NCBI GenBank assembly: GCA_015478945.1
Contig: JABUQX010014109.1
Coordinates: 12,501 to 76,500, forward strand
Direction: 5' to 3'
From: Trachelipus rathkii
Lineage: Eukaryota > Arthropoda > Malacostraca > Isopoda > Trachelipodidae
DNA length: 64,000 bases
Shown: piece by piece, positions 33,451 through 45,769 of the stretch
Numbering within the stretch: position 1 is the first letter of the stretch
Layout: the number at the start of each line of letters is the position of its first letter
The notes under the pieces: model-generated
What the model was told of the DNA's origin: nothing
Seen by the model: only the letters and a program-made list of their open reading frames with translations
The model's database searches: none
Translations under genes and position numbers: made by a program

Positions 33451-35759
33451 TATAATAAAACTCTTGTATTAGTTTGATTTCGGAATATTTTTATTCAAAA
33501 AAACCGCTTTCAATTATATTTAAACAATTTCCTCACCTAAAGGCTAAAATTATAATTTTACTATATAACCTTTTGTTAATTGTACTCCTTCCTGTCACCA
33601 CGCATAAAAAAATTTTCAATAAACAAGCTATTTTTAATAATTAATACACTATTATGCATAACATATTGCAAAAATGCTACCAAACATTACAAACATTTTG
33701 CGTTATTTTGTACAAATTAAGTGATAAAATGCATAAAAAAGAGCTTTAAAAGTGAACTGCATTTCCCTTCCGATAATTAGAAAAAAAAAATAGAAGTACA
33801 TATTAGTCACGTAAAACTTATTTTAAATGGAAAAAAAACGGATAAAAGACCCGCGAAATGCATTTTAATAACCTAGGTCCATTATAAAAATGTAAAGTAC
33901 GATATTAAACCATAAATTTTATAAAAATATGATTCAAAACCTAAGCCACACATAATTTTGGCTAAGCATATAACTATAAGACTATTATTACCTTCATTCT
34001 ATGCCAAACGTAGCTACATACTCTACACACTTTTTCTGAGTTCCAGCTGCGTATATTCAGAGACATTTGAGTTCCTCCTTTATTTATTATAATATCGGTT
34101 ATCAGCTAGTAATTAGCTCATCCATTTTAGACTCTCGATCATATCCTATCTTCCGGCCTACTAACACTTATCCCCTTTATAATCACTTCAGTCTCTATCG
34201 TAATATCTACATATATATAATAATTATAAATATATATATATATACTCTCACTATATGATCGTATATATATATTTCAATAATTATCATAATCATATATAAT
34301 AGTTATTATAATTTAATTATAATACTAATATTTTTGACTAATCTACTATCTACTTATTATACATGCTCCCAATACGTTGACTTAACTACTAGTATTAGCT
34401 GAGGGTATTTGAGTGCTACTGATAGTATGAGCTTCCACCCCTCCTCAGTTGGTCAGAGTCCATTACTACTTGGTAATTCGCCAGCCGAAAAGCAGTAAAG
34501 ACCTCTATTTCCGTTCCAAGAGATACTCGCTTGACCAAATCAGTTTTATTTTGTTTTGCTGGTGTTAACCTTAATGTTAGTGGTATTCCACGTTTATGGT
34601 TTCGTCTTATAGGAGATCAAAATGACACCAAAAATAAGTAATAAGACTTTACTAGGGTCCAAGACATAAAATCAATAAGAAAATAAAAAAAAAAAAAAAG
34701 TCTTATAATTCCCATCCTTAGTCCAATCCTTATCGGTTGATTCCAAATGACTTATCACATTCGTGGTCTTCTTACTGCCTAGGACTCTAAGCGCGTTCGT
34801 CTAGCTTACCCTACTAGGTCTGAGCCTATTGTTAAAAAGAGAATACTCGATTCTGTCTAGCTATATTACATTATTATAATCCATTTCATCACAACTATCG
34901 TATGACTCTCCATTAAGTACTCCATTAATCAACTCTTAATACTTCCATACTATACTCAACTATGCTACTGGTCACCTCAATAGAAGAACTAATGAAATCA
35001 GGTCAGTTACAAGGAGTAGTAATATAGCACCTAAACTTTCTAGCTAAAGATACTGAGGTATACTGATGAGATATACTTCAGCCTTGATAAGTCCAATAAA
35101 TCAAAGCAGATATCAGATTCTCCTCATATTTACTTAACAAAGATTTTCAACATAAGAATACTAGCTTAGCGTCAATAAGAGGCTTAGCGTTAATTACTCA
35201 CTGAGAAATTATAATGGTCTCCTCGTAAGATACAACACCTTACTTTGCTCATTCAAACTTACATAATAGGACGTTGTAACAGGTCTAAATTAAATATGAA
35301 TGCAGCTTAGATTATATACTGGTTGAATATGATTAAACAGATAATATGAAGGACAATTAAAATAATAAATAATGAATTTAAGAGAATATACATAATGATC
35401 AGATTTGAAGCTCATCACGATTACAGAAGACTATAAAAAAGTAAGTTTCTTATTCGGGTTAATATTTATAGTTAATCTCGTAGAATTCTATACTTGATTA
35501 CTGCTTATATGATTGGACTGATATATATTAAAACTTGTACTACCCTAATCCTTATATTCCAATATATCTTGATATCTATGCCATGGTCATCCAGTGGTAT
35601 ACTCACTCTTACGTGTAATGCTCCGTTAATCTCTCGCTCTCACACCTTACGGTATTTATCACCATCATTATACTTATCTATTATATTTAAATGCTAAGTT
35701 ATTATCATATCTATATTCAATACATTAATGATGGCTATATTATACTCATATATATTAAC
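33451..35759. other. No gene recognised
   Basis: AT-rich sequence with many stops in all frames and occasional short TA runs (34215-34330). I could not recognise a repeat family or exon. Confidence 0.4.
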
Positions 35760-35930
35760 TTAAATATATATTAATATTTTAGTATTAATTAATAGTTATA
35801 ATTATATATTATATATTATATATAATATATTATTATATAATTATTATAATATATATATATTAATATATTAATAATATAATAATTATATAGAGGGAGAGGA
35901 GAGAGGAGAGAGAAGAAGAGAGAGAGATAG
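35760..35930. repeat. (TA)-rich tract followed by (GA)n
   Basis: Interrupted TA/TAA tract, then about 35 bp of GAGAGA. The same TA-to-GA succession as at 30375-30770. Confidence 0.85.
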
Positions 35931-37103
35931 ACGGAACGGACTTTCTCTTCACCCTTTCAATTTTGTGTAACTTAATCTATTATTATACTATATAATATAT
36001 TATAAATGGAACTAATGATGATAAGTAATGAAAGAATAAATAAATAATAATATATATAATTTTCATTTCTATACATATATAGCAGATTTTCCTTTCTAAA
36101 CACTTATTCTAATATAATATAATTTTAAGCTTAAAAGTATAGTTCCCTGAACTGCAAAAATAGTTTTTAAAAAATATAAAAAACAAACAGGAGTAAGAAA
36201 AAAAAAGATTGTAAATAAATGGTTCTTTACACGTTCCCATTAGAGGATTCAAGTTTCCATCAGTTTAGGGGCATATGATCGGATTAGGCCATGGCAAAGG
36301 CCTAACGGCGTTTTTCTTCTTTGAAAAGGGTACGTTTCACAGAAATTGTTCTCTAAGCGTTATTCTGTCTTCGTTACCTTATTCCGGCTTATTAATCCAT
36401 TTTCCTGTATTCGTTGTTACTCGACGGTAATTTTTCCAAGTACAAACCAGTCTATGCCCTTCTTTTTTGTTTGGTGAATATACCATTAAGGCAGAGTGTG
36501 AGTCACTTTTTGATCCTGTGGCGTTCCATCTCTATACCCTTTTTAAGGATGTAACAACATAGGGAGACTTTTAGTGAAATTTCGGATTTAGTAACAGATT
36601 AATAACGATTAAAGATGGGATACGAAAAAAGAACAGAGGTTAGCTTGACCTTCAAAAAAGGAGAAAAACAAAAAAAAAAAACCAAAAACAAACAAAAAAA
36701 AAACAAAAAAAAGAAGTGGGGAGGAAGGGGGCGGGAATAAACACGGGCAACAGGAGAGAAGAGGAAGGCTCACTGGAACACGTGATTATAAACCATCCTT
36801 TTCCTTAATTATAAAAAAGTATAGAGCTAAATTGCTTGCCTTAAATCGATATAATAGCAAAGAATTAATATTTGGTATTATTTTTCGGAGCATTACTTTA
36901 CTTAGTGAACTTAGTAAAACACTGTGAACGCTCACTACTAAATGTATTATATTTAGTACTCTACTATTATATATATAATATATACTACTATATATTAATA
37001 TAATATAATATACTATATATATTATAAATATATATATTAATATATATTTATATTAATTATTTATATATATATATATATATAATTTATTATATATATATAT
37101 TAT
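35931..37103. other. No gene recognised; A-rich and TA tracts
   Basis: Contains an A/C-rich low-complexity patch at 36655-36715 and a TA-rich tract at 36960-37103. No coding signature. Confidence 0.4.
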
Positions 37104-37405
37104 AGGACCTTTATTAAAAACCATGTTCCTCAAAATAATTTAGTAGTGGAATGGTTGGTAGAAAATTTAAAAGCAAAATTTAAAATTAAAAATTTTCAAA
37201 TTTTGCTATAAAAGGAACTTACTTTTTATATTTTTTGAGCTTTAAAATTGATATTATTTTCAATTCATTTTATTTAATTTTTTAGTTTATTTCAAAGTAA
37301 ATATTTATTATTATTTGTGTCCAAAATAAGTGTTGTATATAATAATAAATTATATATATAATTATATATATATATTATATATATATATATATATATTATA
37401 TTAGT

Positions 37406-37444
<39 letters not shown>

Positions 37445-38153
37445 TATATATATATTTAGATGGTCAGATTTTTGTTAATGCTTTCACAGTATGTAGGACA
37501 CACAAAATATAATTGCATAAAAAACAAAATTATATATTGAATTAGGGTCCGAAAATTCTAAGGATGGCGATTAACTTTTTTTTTTTTTTTTTTTTTTTTT
37601 TGGAAGTAAATTTTTTTTTTTTTTTTGCTAGGGTATTGCTTTGCGTAAAACGCAAAGATGGCAGGAGTCCGGGTCTCTCGGCCTCCCGGTGGAGGACGGG
37701 GGGGACTAATCCCCCCCTCGGGAATGGGTCTCCGAAAAACCCCGGCTCTTTTTGGTTTCTGGGGTGTCGGCGGGGGTTTCCTCGACCCATTCCCCTCCGG
37801 GTATGAAACGTCCCCCCTCTTTCCCCCGTTCGGCTCGAGGCCCCTAAATTTGGTGAAATTATTTTTTTTATTTTGGAAAATTTTTAAGTTTTTTTTAGGG
37901 GGCTCGAAGGCGACGGGGACAAGAAGGGGGAGTTTTCATTTACCCCGGGGGATTCGGTTGGAGGGGAAATCCCCGCGACCACCAAAGGACCAAAGAGCGG
38001 TGGTTTCCGGAGACCATCCCACGGGGAAAGGGTGGGATTAGGGTCCCCCCCGTCGTTCAACCGGGAGCCGAGAGGACACCCGACTCCTTCCATCTTTGTG
38101 GGGGTTTACCCTAGGGTATTCCTTTTAGTTAAAAAAAAAAATTTTTTACTTTT

Positions 38154-38189
<36 letters not shown>

Positions 38190-38690
38190 AAAAATTCCCA
38201 TTCCTTTAGAATTTTTTCGGGGCTGATTCCAAATATATTAATTTGTTTTATTTGTAGGACCTTGCCGTTTCTCTAGTTACATACTGTGGGCATTAAAAAA
38301 AATCTGACCAATCTATATATATATATAAATTATATATAATATATATATATTAATATACTTAATATATATATTATATAATATAATATAATTATATATATAT
38401 CTATAATATATATATATACCTTATACTATATTTACTATATTATATATAATTATAGTATAATAATATTAAATATATATATAATATTTATACAAATAAATAT
38501 TGTTGAATTACAAAATAATAAATATTTACGTCGGAAATAAACAAAGCTCAAAAAATTAAACAAAAGTAAATTCACTTTTTTATACAAATAAATTTTTTAA
38601 TTTTTTTCTTTACCTAAAATAAAATTTTTACCAACCTTTCCAATACTAAATTATTTTGAAGGACCATGGTTCTACTTAAAGGTCCCTATA
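37104..38690. repeat. Imperfect 1.6-kb palindrome (inverted repeat)
   Basis: Two arms of about 770 bp mirror each other around about 37880. Matching pairs, left arm against reverse-complemented right arm: aggacctttattaaaaacca (37104) with AGGGACCTTTAAGTAGAACC (to 38688); GGTCAGATTTTTGTTAATGC (37462) with GGTCAGATTTTTTTTAATGC (to about 38309); CACAGTATGTA (37485) with CACAGTATGTA (to 38290); GAAAATTCTAAGGATGG (37551) with GAAAAAATTCTAAAGGAATGG (to about 38217); CAAAGATGGCAGGAGTCC (37652) with CAAAGATGGAAGGAGTCG (to 38097). Poly-T on the left faces poly-A on the right, and a GC-rich block on each arm lies next to the centre. Arms differ mainly by small indels. It is either a foldback-type element or a read-through (hairpin) assembly artefact. 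Confidence 0.8.
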
Positions 38691-38836
38691 TATATATATA
38701 TATATATAATATATCAGTACTATATATATATTATATAAATATTATAATATAATATAAATATATATATATTATATATATATTATATATAATATATATATAT
38801 ATATATTATTATATTATAATAATATATAATATATAT
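38691..38836. repeat. (TA)n tract
   Basis: Interrupted TA dinucleotides separating the palindrome from the first TTAGG island. Confidence 0.9.
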
Positions 38837-39095
38837 GGCATATTTGTACAACCTGTACTGTAAAAGTTGAGGGGTATAGTCAACCAACCCTTCACAAGGG
38901 GCCGGGAGGTTGTTCCATAACCTCCTTGATTTCTGTTTCCAAAACTGTATCTCACTATGAAAATTTAATTTAGGGTTAAGTTTAGGTTAGCTAAGTTAGG
39001 TATAGGTTTAGGTAGGTTAGGTTAGGTTAGTCTTAGGTTAGGTTAGGTTAAGTTAGGTAACTCGGTAGTCACAGTACAGTTTCTACAAATATGGC
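38837..39095 (+). mobile_element. Small TIR-flanked element carrying TTAGG repeats
   Basis: About 260 bp with inverted ends. Left: CATATTTGTACAACCTGTACTGT (38839-38861); right end reverse-complemented: CATATTTGTAGAAACTGTACTGT. The ends match at 20 of 23 positions. Inside, 38980-39060 holds degenerate GGTTA/TTAGG repeats on the + strand. It lies in (TA)n on both sides. It looks like a MITE-type element that has captured or generated telomere-like repeats. It has no coding capacity. Confidence 0.6.
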
Positions 39096-39104
39096 TATTA
39101 TCAA

Positions 39105-39235
39105 TATTATAATAATATATATAATTATAATAATAGATATATATATATAATATTATATATATATTAATATATTATATTTTATAATATACTATATTAACTT
39201 ATATACTATATTAATATTATATATATGATATATAA
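39105..39235. repeat. (TA)n tract between TTAGG islands
   Basis: Interrupted TA dinucleotide tract. Confidence 0.9.
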
Positions 39236-39525
39236 TACAGTTTAAAATGAAAGAGGGCTTAATTTGGATCGCGAAAAAAAAAGATAAAAAAATTTTAATA
39301 CATTATAAGGGTGAAAATGTAGATTATAAAGGGGTTACATTAACCTAAAACATAAACCTAACTAACATTAACACTTAACATAAACCATAACATAAACATA
39401 ACTAAACATATACCTAACCTAGATGGATACCTATATAACATAAACATAACAAAAACCTAGGAGGGGCTCTATAGGGCAGTTTCAATTGAACTTGAAAAAA
39501 AACGCCTGCTAATTTAGGGACGTGA
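39236..39525 (-). repeat. CCTAA-type island (telomere-like repeat, reverse orientation)
   Basis: 39340-39460 contains degenerate AACCTAA/ACATAAACC repeats, i.e. the TTAGG family in opposite orientation to its two neighbours. Borders are (TA)n. I find no good inverted ends. Confidence 0.55.
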
Positions 39526-39665
39526 TATAATAATATATATATTATTATATATAATAATATATATTAATATTATATATATATAATTATAATATTATATATA
39601 TATATTATAATTATAATATATATATATATATATATTATATATATTTATATATATATATATATATG
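39526..39665. repeat. (TA)n tract
   Basis: Interrupted TA dinucleotides between islands. Confidence 0.9.
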
Positions 39666-39935
39666 ATAATCATTGCTGCATATATGGGGGACATTATATA
39701 GGGAGGTTGGGACTCCATTAATTATTAGGGGTTAGGTTAGGTAGGTTCTTGGTTAAGGTTTAGGGGGTTTAGTAGGATAGGTAGGCTAGGTTCAGGTCTG
39801 GTTATATTTAGTTTAGGGTTAGGTTTGGTTAGGTATAGGTTAGGTTAGATTTGTGAATATATTTAACCCTAAAAATTATTGAAATTACGGTTAATTTTTT
39901 AATGATTTTCGTGTGTGGGGGAGTCAACCTCTTTT
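39666..39935 (+). repeat. TTAGG-type island (telomere-like repeat)
   Basis: 39725-39852 holds GGGGTTAGGTTAGGTAGG-type degenerate repeats on the + strand. Near its ends, GGGAGGTTGGGACTCC (39700) and, reverse-complemented, GAGGTTGACTCC (39920) hint at a weak inverted pair. Confidence 0.55.
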
Positions 39936-40021
39936 ATATATTATATATTATAAATATATAATAACTATATATATTATTATACTATATATATAATATATTA
40001 TTATTAATAATTATATATATA

Positions 40022-40102
<81 letters not shown>

Positions 40103-40211
40103 TATATATATATATATATTATATATATATATATATATATTATATTATATAATTATATATATTTATATTCTATCAATATATATATATATATAATATTATA
40201 TATATATATAT
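39936..40211. repeat. (TA)n tract
   Basis: About 275 bp of interrupted TA dinucleotides leading into the duplicated 1.63-kb unit. Confidence 0.92.
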
Positions 40212-40639
40212 GAAGGAGACGCTCCTTACTGAATCCAAGGCATGCAAAGCATGCTATGCATGCCTATAAATACGTCGACACGTGTCGGCATATAGTCTGA
40301 CAATAATAATTGTTACAAAATATTGGCAAATTATCACACAAAAGAGTATTTAGAATTGGAATTGGAGACGATATGAATTTAGAGATTGAAAATAGTCCCC
40401 ATGCTTATTCACTGACCAAGATTTGGTTTTGCGCATTCTTAAAACATAGCAATCAGCAGGTTAAGGAAGTATTCAATTATGTTGGCGAAACAATACAAAA
40501 TTTACGTTCAAGGGTTTTCATTCTTATTATTTAGCTATTCGAGAAATATTCAGTTTCGAAAATTCCTTCCAATTTATTGACGAGAAAATGAACTATCTCT
40601 CTTGCCTAAATTTTACATCTCAATTTTTGTAATTTTTTT

Positions 40640-40680
<41 letters not shown>

Positions 40681-41841
40681 GTATATTTATATACTATATT
40701 ATTATATTATATATATATACTTATATAATATTAAAAACAAAAAAATATATATTTATATATTAATTAATTATATATATATATATATATAATTATATATATT
40801 ATATAACATTATATATTATATATTATATAATATAATTATTATATATATATATATATTATATTATATAGCTATATATTTATTATATATAAATATTTTATAT
40901 ATTATTATATTATATATACTATATATAACCTCATATATTATATAATATATTATATATTATATATATTATACTATATATATATATATTTATATATATATTA
41001 TTAATATATATATACTATATCTTATTATATATATATAACCTAAATATATATTATATATAGTATATATATATAACTGATATTTTAATAATATATTATCATA
41101 TATATAATATGCCAGCCTCCAGAAAGGCATCTGCATGTAAACTTAAAAAATAAACAGCTACAGGTAAAAACCAAATAACATTTCTTTGGATTTTGGCAAG
41201 CAATTTTCATCGATGAACTTAAAAAAAAAAAATTATTTATTCTTAATATTTTACTTAACAACACCTTTAAATACTGTAATCTTAGATTGTGGCAAAGCGG
41301 ATTTTAACGGTGTGGATTTGACCTTGAATTTCCCCTTGCATTACTTCCGAGGAGCAAGAGTTACCCATTAGTATTTTTAATTTTACGCTTTGTGAAGGAA
41401 ATGTTATGTTTTCTTTATATCTTTTTAGGGGGGCCTCCAGGGCCGACGGAGGGAACAGAAGGGAGACGGAAGTCCCCCGTGTCCCCGGTAGGCCTGAGAA
41501 ACCCCGACTCGTTTCCATCGTTCTTGTTTAACCCGTGGGGATATCCTTTAGTTAAAAAAGAAAAAAATTTAACATTTGGCACCTTTGCGTTGCTCACTCG
41601 GAGTACCGCCGAGCTTCTTTCGTTTTCCTTCAGAAAACCAGACTATCATAAAAACATTTTAATTGATTTTTCGTTTTCCTCGGAGTTCACACCTTCTCTC
41701 TATAATAGTATATATACTAAGTTATATTTAATATACTAACATATATATATATATAATAATATATTAGAATAATAACTTATGATATTATATATATATATAT
41801 ATTAGTATATATTAATATATATACTATGATATATATATATA
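40212..41841 (+). repeat. 1.63-kb tandem duplication, unit 1
   Basis: Starts at gaaggagacgctccttactg. It contains a palindromic core (40236-40290), a conserved AT-rich segment (40500-40630), a TA-rich middle (40640-41105), an A-rich segment (41110-41400), a GC-rich block (41428-41560, ending TATCCTTTAGTTAAAAAAG) and a CTCACTCGGAGTACCGCCGA segment (41595). Unit 2 repeats this order with a start offset of 1,630 bp. No coding homology recognised. Confidence 0.75.
40236..40291. repeat. Nested palindromes with CACGTG core (unit 1)
   Basis: GGCATGCAAAGCATGCTATG..GCATGCC forms a hairpin-like set of GCATGC palindromes, followed by the 12-bp perfect palindrome CGACACGTGTCG. The identical sequence recurs in unit 2 at 41866-41921. 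CACGTG is an E-box-type core, but binding is speculative. Confidence 0.65.
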
Positions 41842-43450
41842 TGAAGAGACGCTCCTTACTGAATCCAAGGCATGCAAAGCATGCTATGCATGCCTATAAA
41901 TACGTCGACACGTGTCGGCATATAGTCTGGACAAAATATATTGTTGACAAAAAGTATTGGGGCAAAATTATCAACACAATAAAGGATAATTTTTAGGAAT
42001 TTGGACATTGGAGGACCGATATGGATTTAGAGATTGAAAATAGGGTTTCCCCATGTCTATTTCACTAGACCAACGAATTTGTTTGCCGTCATTCTTAAAA
42101 CTAGCAATCAAAGCAAGGTTTAAGGAAGTATTCAATTATTTGTTGGCGGGAACAATTAACGAAATTTTACGTTCAAGGGTTTTCATTCTTATTATTTAGC
42201 TATTCGAGAAATATTCAGTTTCGAAAATTCCTTCCAATTTATTGACGAGAAAATGAACTATCTCTCTTGCCTAAATTTTACATCTCACATTTTAGTAATT
42301 TTTTTCCTTAATTATATATTATATATATATATATTATATATATATATATAAAATTATATATATATATATATATATTATACTATATAATATATATATTATA
42401 TATTATATATATATATTATGATATATTATATATATATATATATATTATATTATTACTATATATATATATTATAATATATTTAAGTTAATATATATATTAT
42501 ATAATATATTAAATATATATTATAAAATATATACTATATATATATTTTTATATATATATTTATATTAATCAGTAATAAAATATGTATATATAAACTATAT
42601 ATATAATATATATATATACATAAATAATTTACTTATATATAATTTATAACCTATATATATATAAATGTATAACAATTTTATATTGCAAAGTATCTATCTT
42701 ATATTTATATTTATCATAATACATAAATATATATTTAAATTTTTCTTTCTAAACGCGATAACGCTTATACTATATATCCACGGCCGAGGCCTTCCAGACA
42801 AGGCATCATGCATTGTAACTAAATAAATTAAAACCGCCTTACAGGAAAAAGAAATACTACGTAGCATTTTCTGATCCTTTAAGCTAAGCAATTCTCTCAT
42901 CGCATGAAACTTTAAAAAAAAATTATTTTATTCTAAGCTTTATTATAAAACCTATTGCGCGTTACGCGTAATTACTATCTTGATACTTCGAGACAAAAGC
43001 AAGTGACCGCGCCATGTGACTCCGCCGCTGACTCAGTATGAACACATCCAGTACCATAGTTAACGCTTCGTACACGAGAGCCAAAGGAGTATAACACCAA
43101 TTCGTATTATAATCTTAGACGCTTTGGAGAAATGTAATTTTTTCTTTTTATATCCTTTTAGGGGGTTCCAGGCGACGGAGGACAGGGGAGACGCCCACTC
43201 ACTGGCCGCCCCCCACCTTACGATTCGCCGGTAGGACAGCGAGGAAACCCCGGACCTCCTATCCATCGTCTTTCTTGTTTTAGAGCCCGTGGGGATGACT
43301 CCCTTTTCACGTTAATAAACTACAGAAAAAAATTTACAACTGTTGGCACCTTCCTTGGCGTTGAGTCACTCGGGAGTACGCGAAGCTTCTTCGTTTTTCT
43401 CAGGAAAAAACAGTAATTATCATAACTAGTTCTTGAACTTTTTTAAAGCT
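41842..43450 (+). repeat. 1.63-kb tandem duplication, unit 2
   Basis: Same order as unit 1: the first 84 bp (41846-41929) and about 120 bp at 42170-42290 are identical to unit 1, while the stretch between them (41930-42165) differs by dozens of small insertions. The GC-rich block is at 43158-43310 and the GAGTCACTCGGGAGTACGCGA segment follows at 43355. The TA-rich middle (42310-42720) differs in length. Confidence 0.75.
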
Positions 43451-45191
43451 ATTTTTAAATTTTTCAAAAAAACGTTTATTTTTTTCTTTTTTTTTAAATA
43501 TTAACAATAATTGATAAAGATGTCTCCTGATTAATAGAAAGTGTTATTTCATCTTTCCCTGCGCTCACCCTGTACATGTTCAGAACTATACGGTTTTCAG
43601 TTAAGAATTGGCATGGATGGCTTTCGGCCCGTACAGCTGAAGGTCGGTACTAGGACATTGCCACCTCCATACTTAATATAATATATTAAGCCCAACTTAG
43701 CGGCATAGCCTCTATCATTCTGAGACCGGCTCGATCTCACCTACGTGTCGATATAACATTAACCGTAGTATGTATTAATATGTAGTGAAATGGATGCAAA
43801 GAACCACTATAATCATATGATATATATATATATTTATACTACTAGGGTATAAAATTATATATTCGTATATGATATACCGCCACTATACGTACCCTCTCAT
43901 ATATAGTAGCTCCATGATACAAGACTTAGGAGTTCTGATAACACATTCCTTTCCTGATCTCTTCACAACACTGATGTTACGACTAAAACATTTATTTGGC
44001 AAAAAAGTCGATAGACCTAAAGTAAAATAAGTTTGCCTTATTGAGGCTCGCGTCTAAGTGGATTCTTATAACACATGATCAAAAATTAACTCCTACGCGG
44101 CATATCATTCGCGTGAATTGTAATATCCCGCCATCGTCACCGAGCGTCGTGGCCAGAGGCCGCCTTGCATCCTTCTCTTATTCTTATAGTTGTTTACATT
44201 CACCACTCATGAGTGGGGAATCGGCCGCGATCACCGACAAGGGAGGGAGGGCCTGTTGAGATAGAGACGTACTTGCCTCTACTCTTGTAGCGAACGAATG
44301 GGCACAATGTTAAGTCACTCCGTATATGGGTGAAGGCCGCTTCATGCCCTCGTTTCGTTCAAGGTCGTAATTTCCGGAACATGTTCTACCATTTACTTTT
44401 TTTCGTAATCTACGAACTCATTGAAATCATCATCTCAGTGTACCACGTTTTCGTTGAAAATCGACTGTGAGTGTCATCAGATACATAAAGAGTAACAGCC
44501 AGACGTTTATACACAATATGTTATTAGTTTGATTGCTGCAACACAGCCATCAGTCAATTCGTCATTTGTTTTTCTTCACGCAGTTCACGGGAGGCGGGCA
44601 TGCGGGTACATACCACATGGGATGGGTTTGATCGAAACACATCGCGGATTTTGTTTGGTGCGGTATGCGGATGTTTAAATAATTGTTAATTGCGTTTTCA
44701 ATCAAATTCACCGCGCTTCCCGGCGTGACGAAACGTCCAATACGCCGTCATATATAGTTAATAGATATTACAACGCCCAACGCCCTATATAATATATCAT
44801 CTATAAATACTACTATATATATATATACGCGAGTATATGGCGAAGGCTATAGGTATAGACTCATATCATTACTATTAAACTCAACTATAAAACTTATTAT
44901 ATATATATATACTAATAACACATTAGAATAACGTATTCGACATACCCAGCATCTTATTATATACACTAAGTACTTACTGATATATATTTCTATCCAGACG
45001 TTTTGAGCCACAATTACTCTAATTATAACCGCTTGTTAGCCTAGGCGAAAGATACGAGCGCGGCGGGCCCGCGGATATAGACCAAAAAAAACCAAGCAAC
45101 CTCAGGCTGTCAATTGGCAAACAATATATATCCCCAGTCAAACCTCTTTTCCCTAACCCTTCCGAACCTTTAATGAAAAGAGCACAGGATT
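43451..45191. other. No gene recognised
   Basis: Mixed composition, more GC-rich than its surroundings at 44040-44760 (GCGGATTTTG..GCGGTATGCGGATG near 44643-44670). No ORF above 72 codons and no recognisable domain or inverted ends. Confidence 0.35.
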
Positions 45192-45702
45192 TTACGTGCC
45201 ACTGGATGTACCTAATACTTTCCTCTGCATCTGAGTATTGGATAATTCACAAAATACATGGGGAAGGCTCCGTGTGCCTTGACTCTGGAGAATCATTTTT
45301 GGCTTTTTGTTTTTTTGCTGGAGTTGTTTCTCTTTTGCATCATCATATTTAGGGGCAGGCATTGCTTTAAATATCTCCTCAACTGGAAACACTAGTTTTG
45401 GAGGAACCAGGGCAGTTTACCTTGCAAGTTTACTCTTAAAGCGTGGGTAAACATTTTTCATTTTGCTTAATTTAACACACTTCACCAAACTGATAGGATC
45501 GTCATATGATTTTGTATCTAGTCGTTTTTTCTTGGTGATAGTTTTTCAATCATTTTGCACTGCATCTTTTGAAATGCGTTATTCTGGATTTTCCTCTTCG
45601 CATTCACTACTGGGATGTTAGAAATTCTTTTCCCAGTCGAATCTGTTATTGGATCTTGTACGAAAGAGTGTGGTCCTGTATTAATTTCATTTTTTCCTTT
45701 AA
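45192..45702 (-). CDS. Candidate 3' exon of an unknown basic protein
   Basis: Minus strand, after an acceptor-like ttttttccag (exon base 45702). It reads VKGKNEINTGPHSFVQ, PITDSTGKRISNIPVV, KIQNNAFQKMQCKMIEKLSP, then, after a one-base shift in an A run, RLDTKSYDDPISLVKCVKLS and KMKNVYPRFKSKLAR, then one TAA that a single-base change would remove (ending VTALVPPKL), then FPVEEIFKAMPAPKYDD and KEKQLQQKNKKPKMILQSQG, ending at a stop at 45192. Lysine-rich and low in complexity only locally, with non-random residue use. I do not recognise the family; the FKAMPAPKY stretch is only loosely like TPX2-type FKARPxP motifs. Two indels, possibly assembly errors. Confidence 0.45.
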
Positions 45703-45769
45703 CTGGAAAAAATGGGGGGGGCTTTTCCTAATGCGGGAGGAGGCCTACAAACCAAAAGTTTAATAGACT

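Noticed and set aside
33102..33472. Arg/Glu- and Ser/Leu-repeat ORFs
   Set aside because: Translations of the (CT)n microsatellite; no non-repetitive coding sequence attached.
37542..38226. GC-rich ORFs of 60-127 codons near the palindrome centre
   Set aside because: They overlap on both strands, read through poly-T and poly-A, and mirror each other because of the inverted repeat; the peptides match nothing I know.
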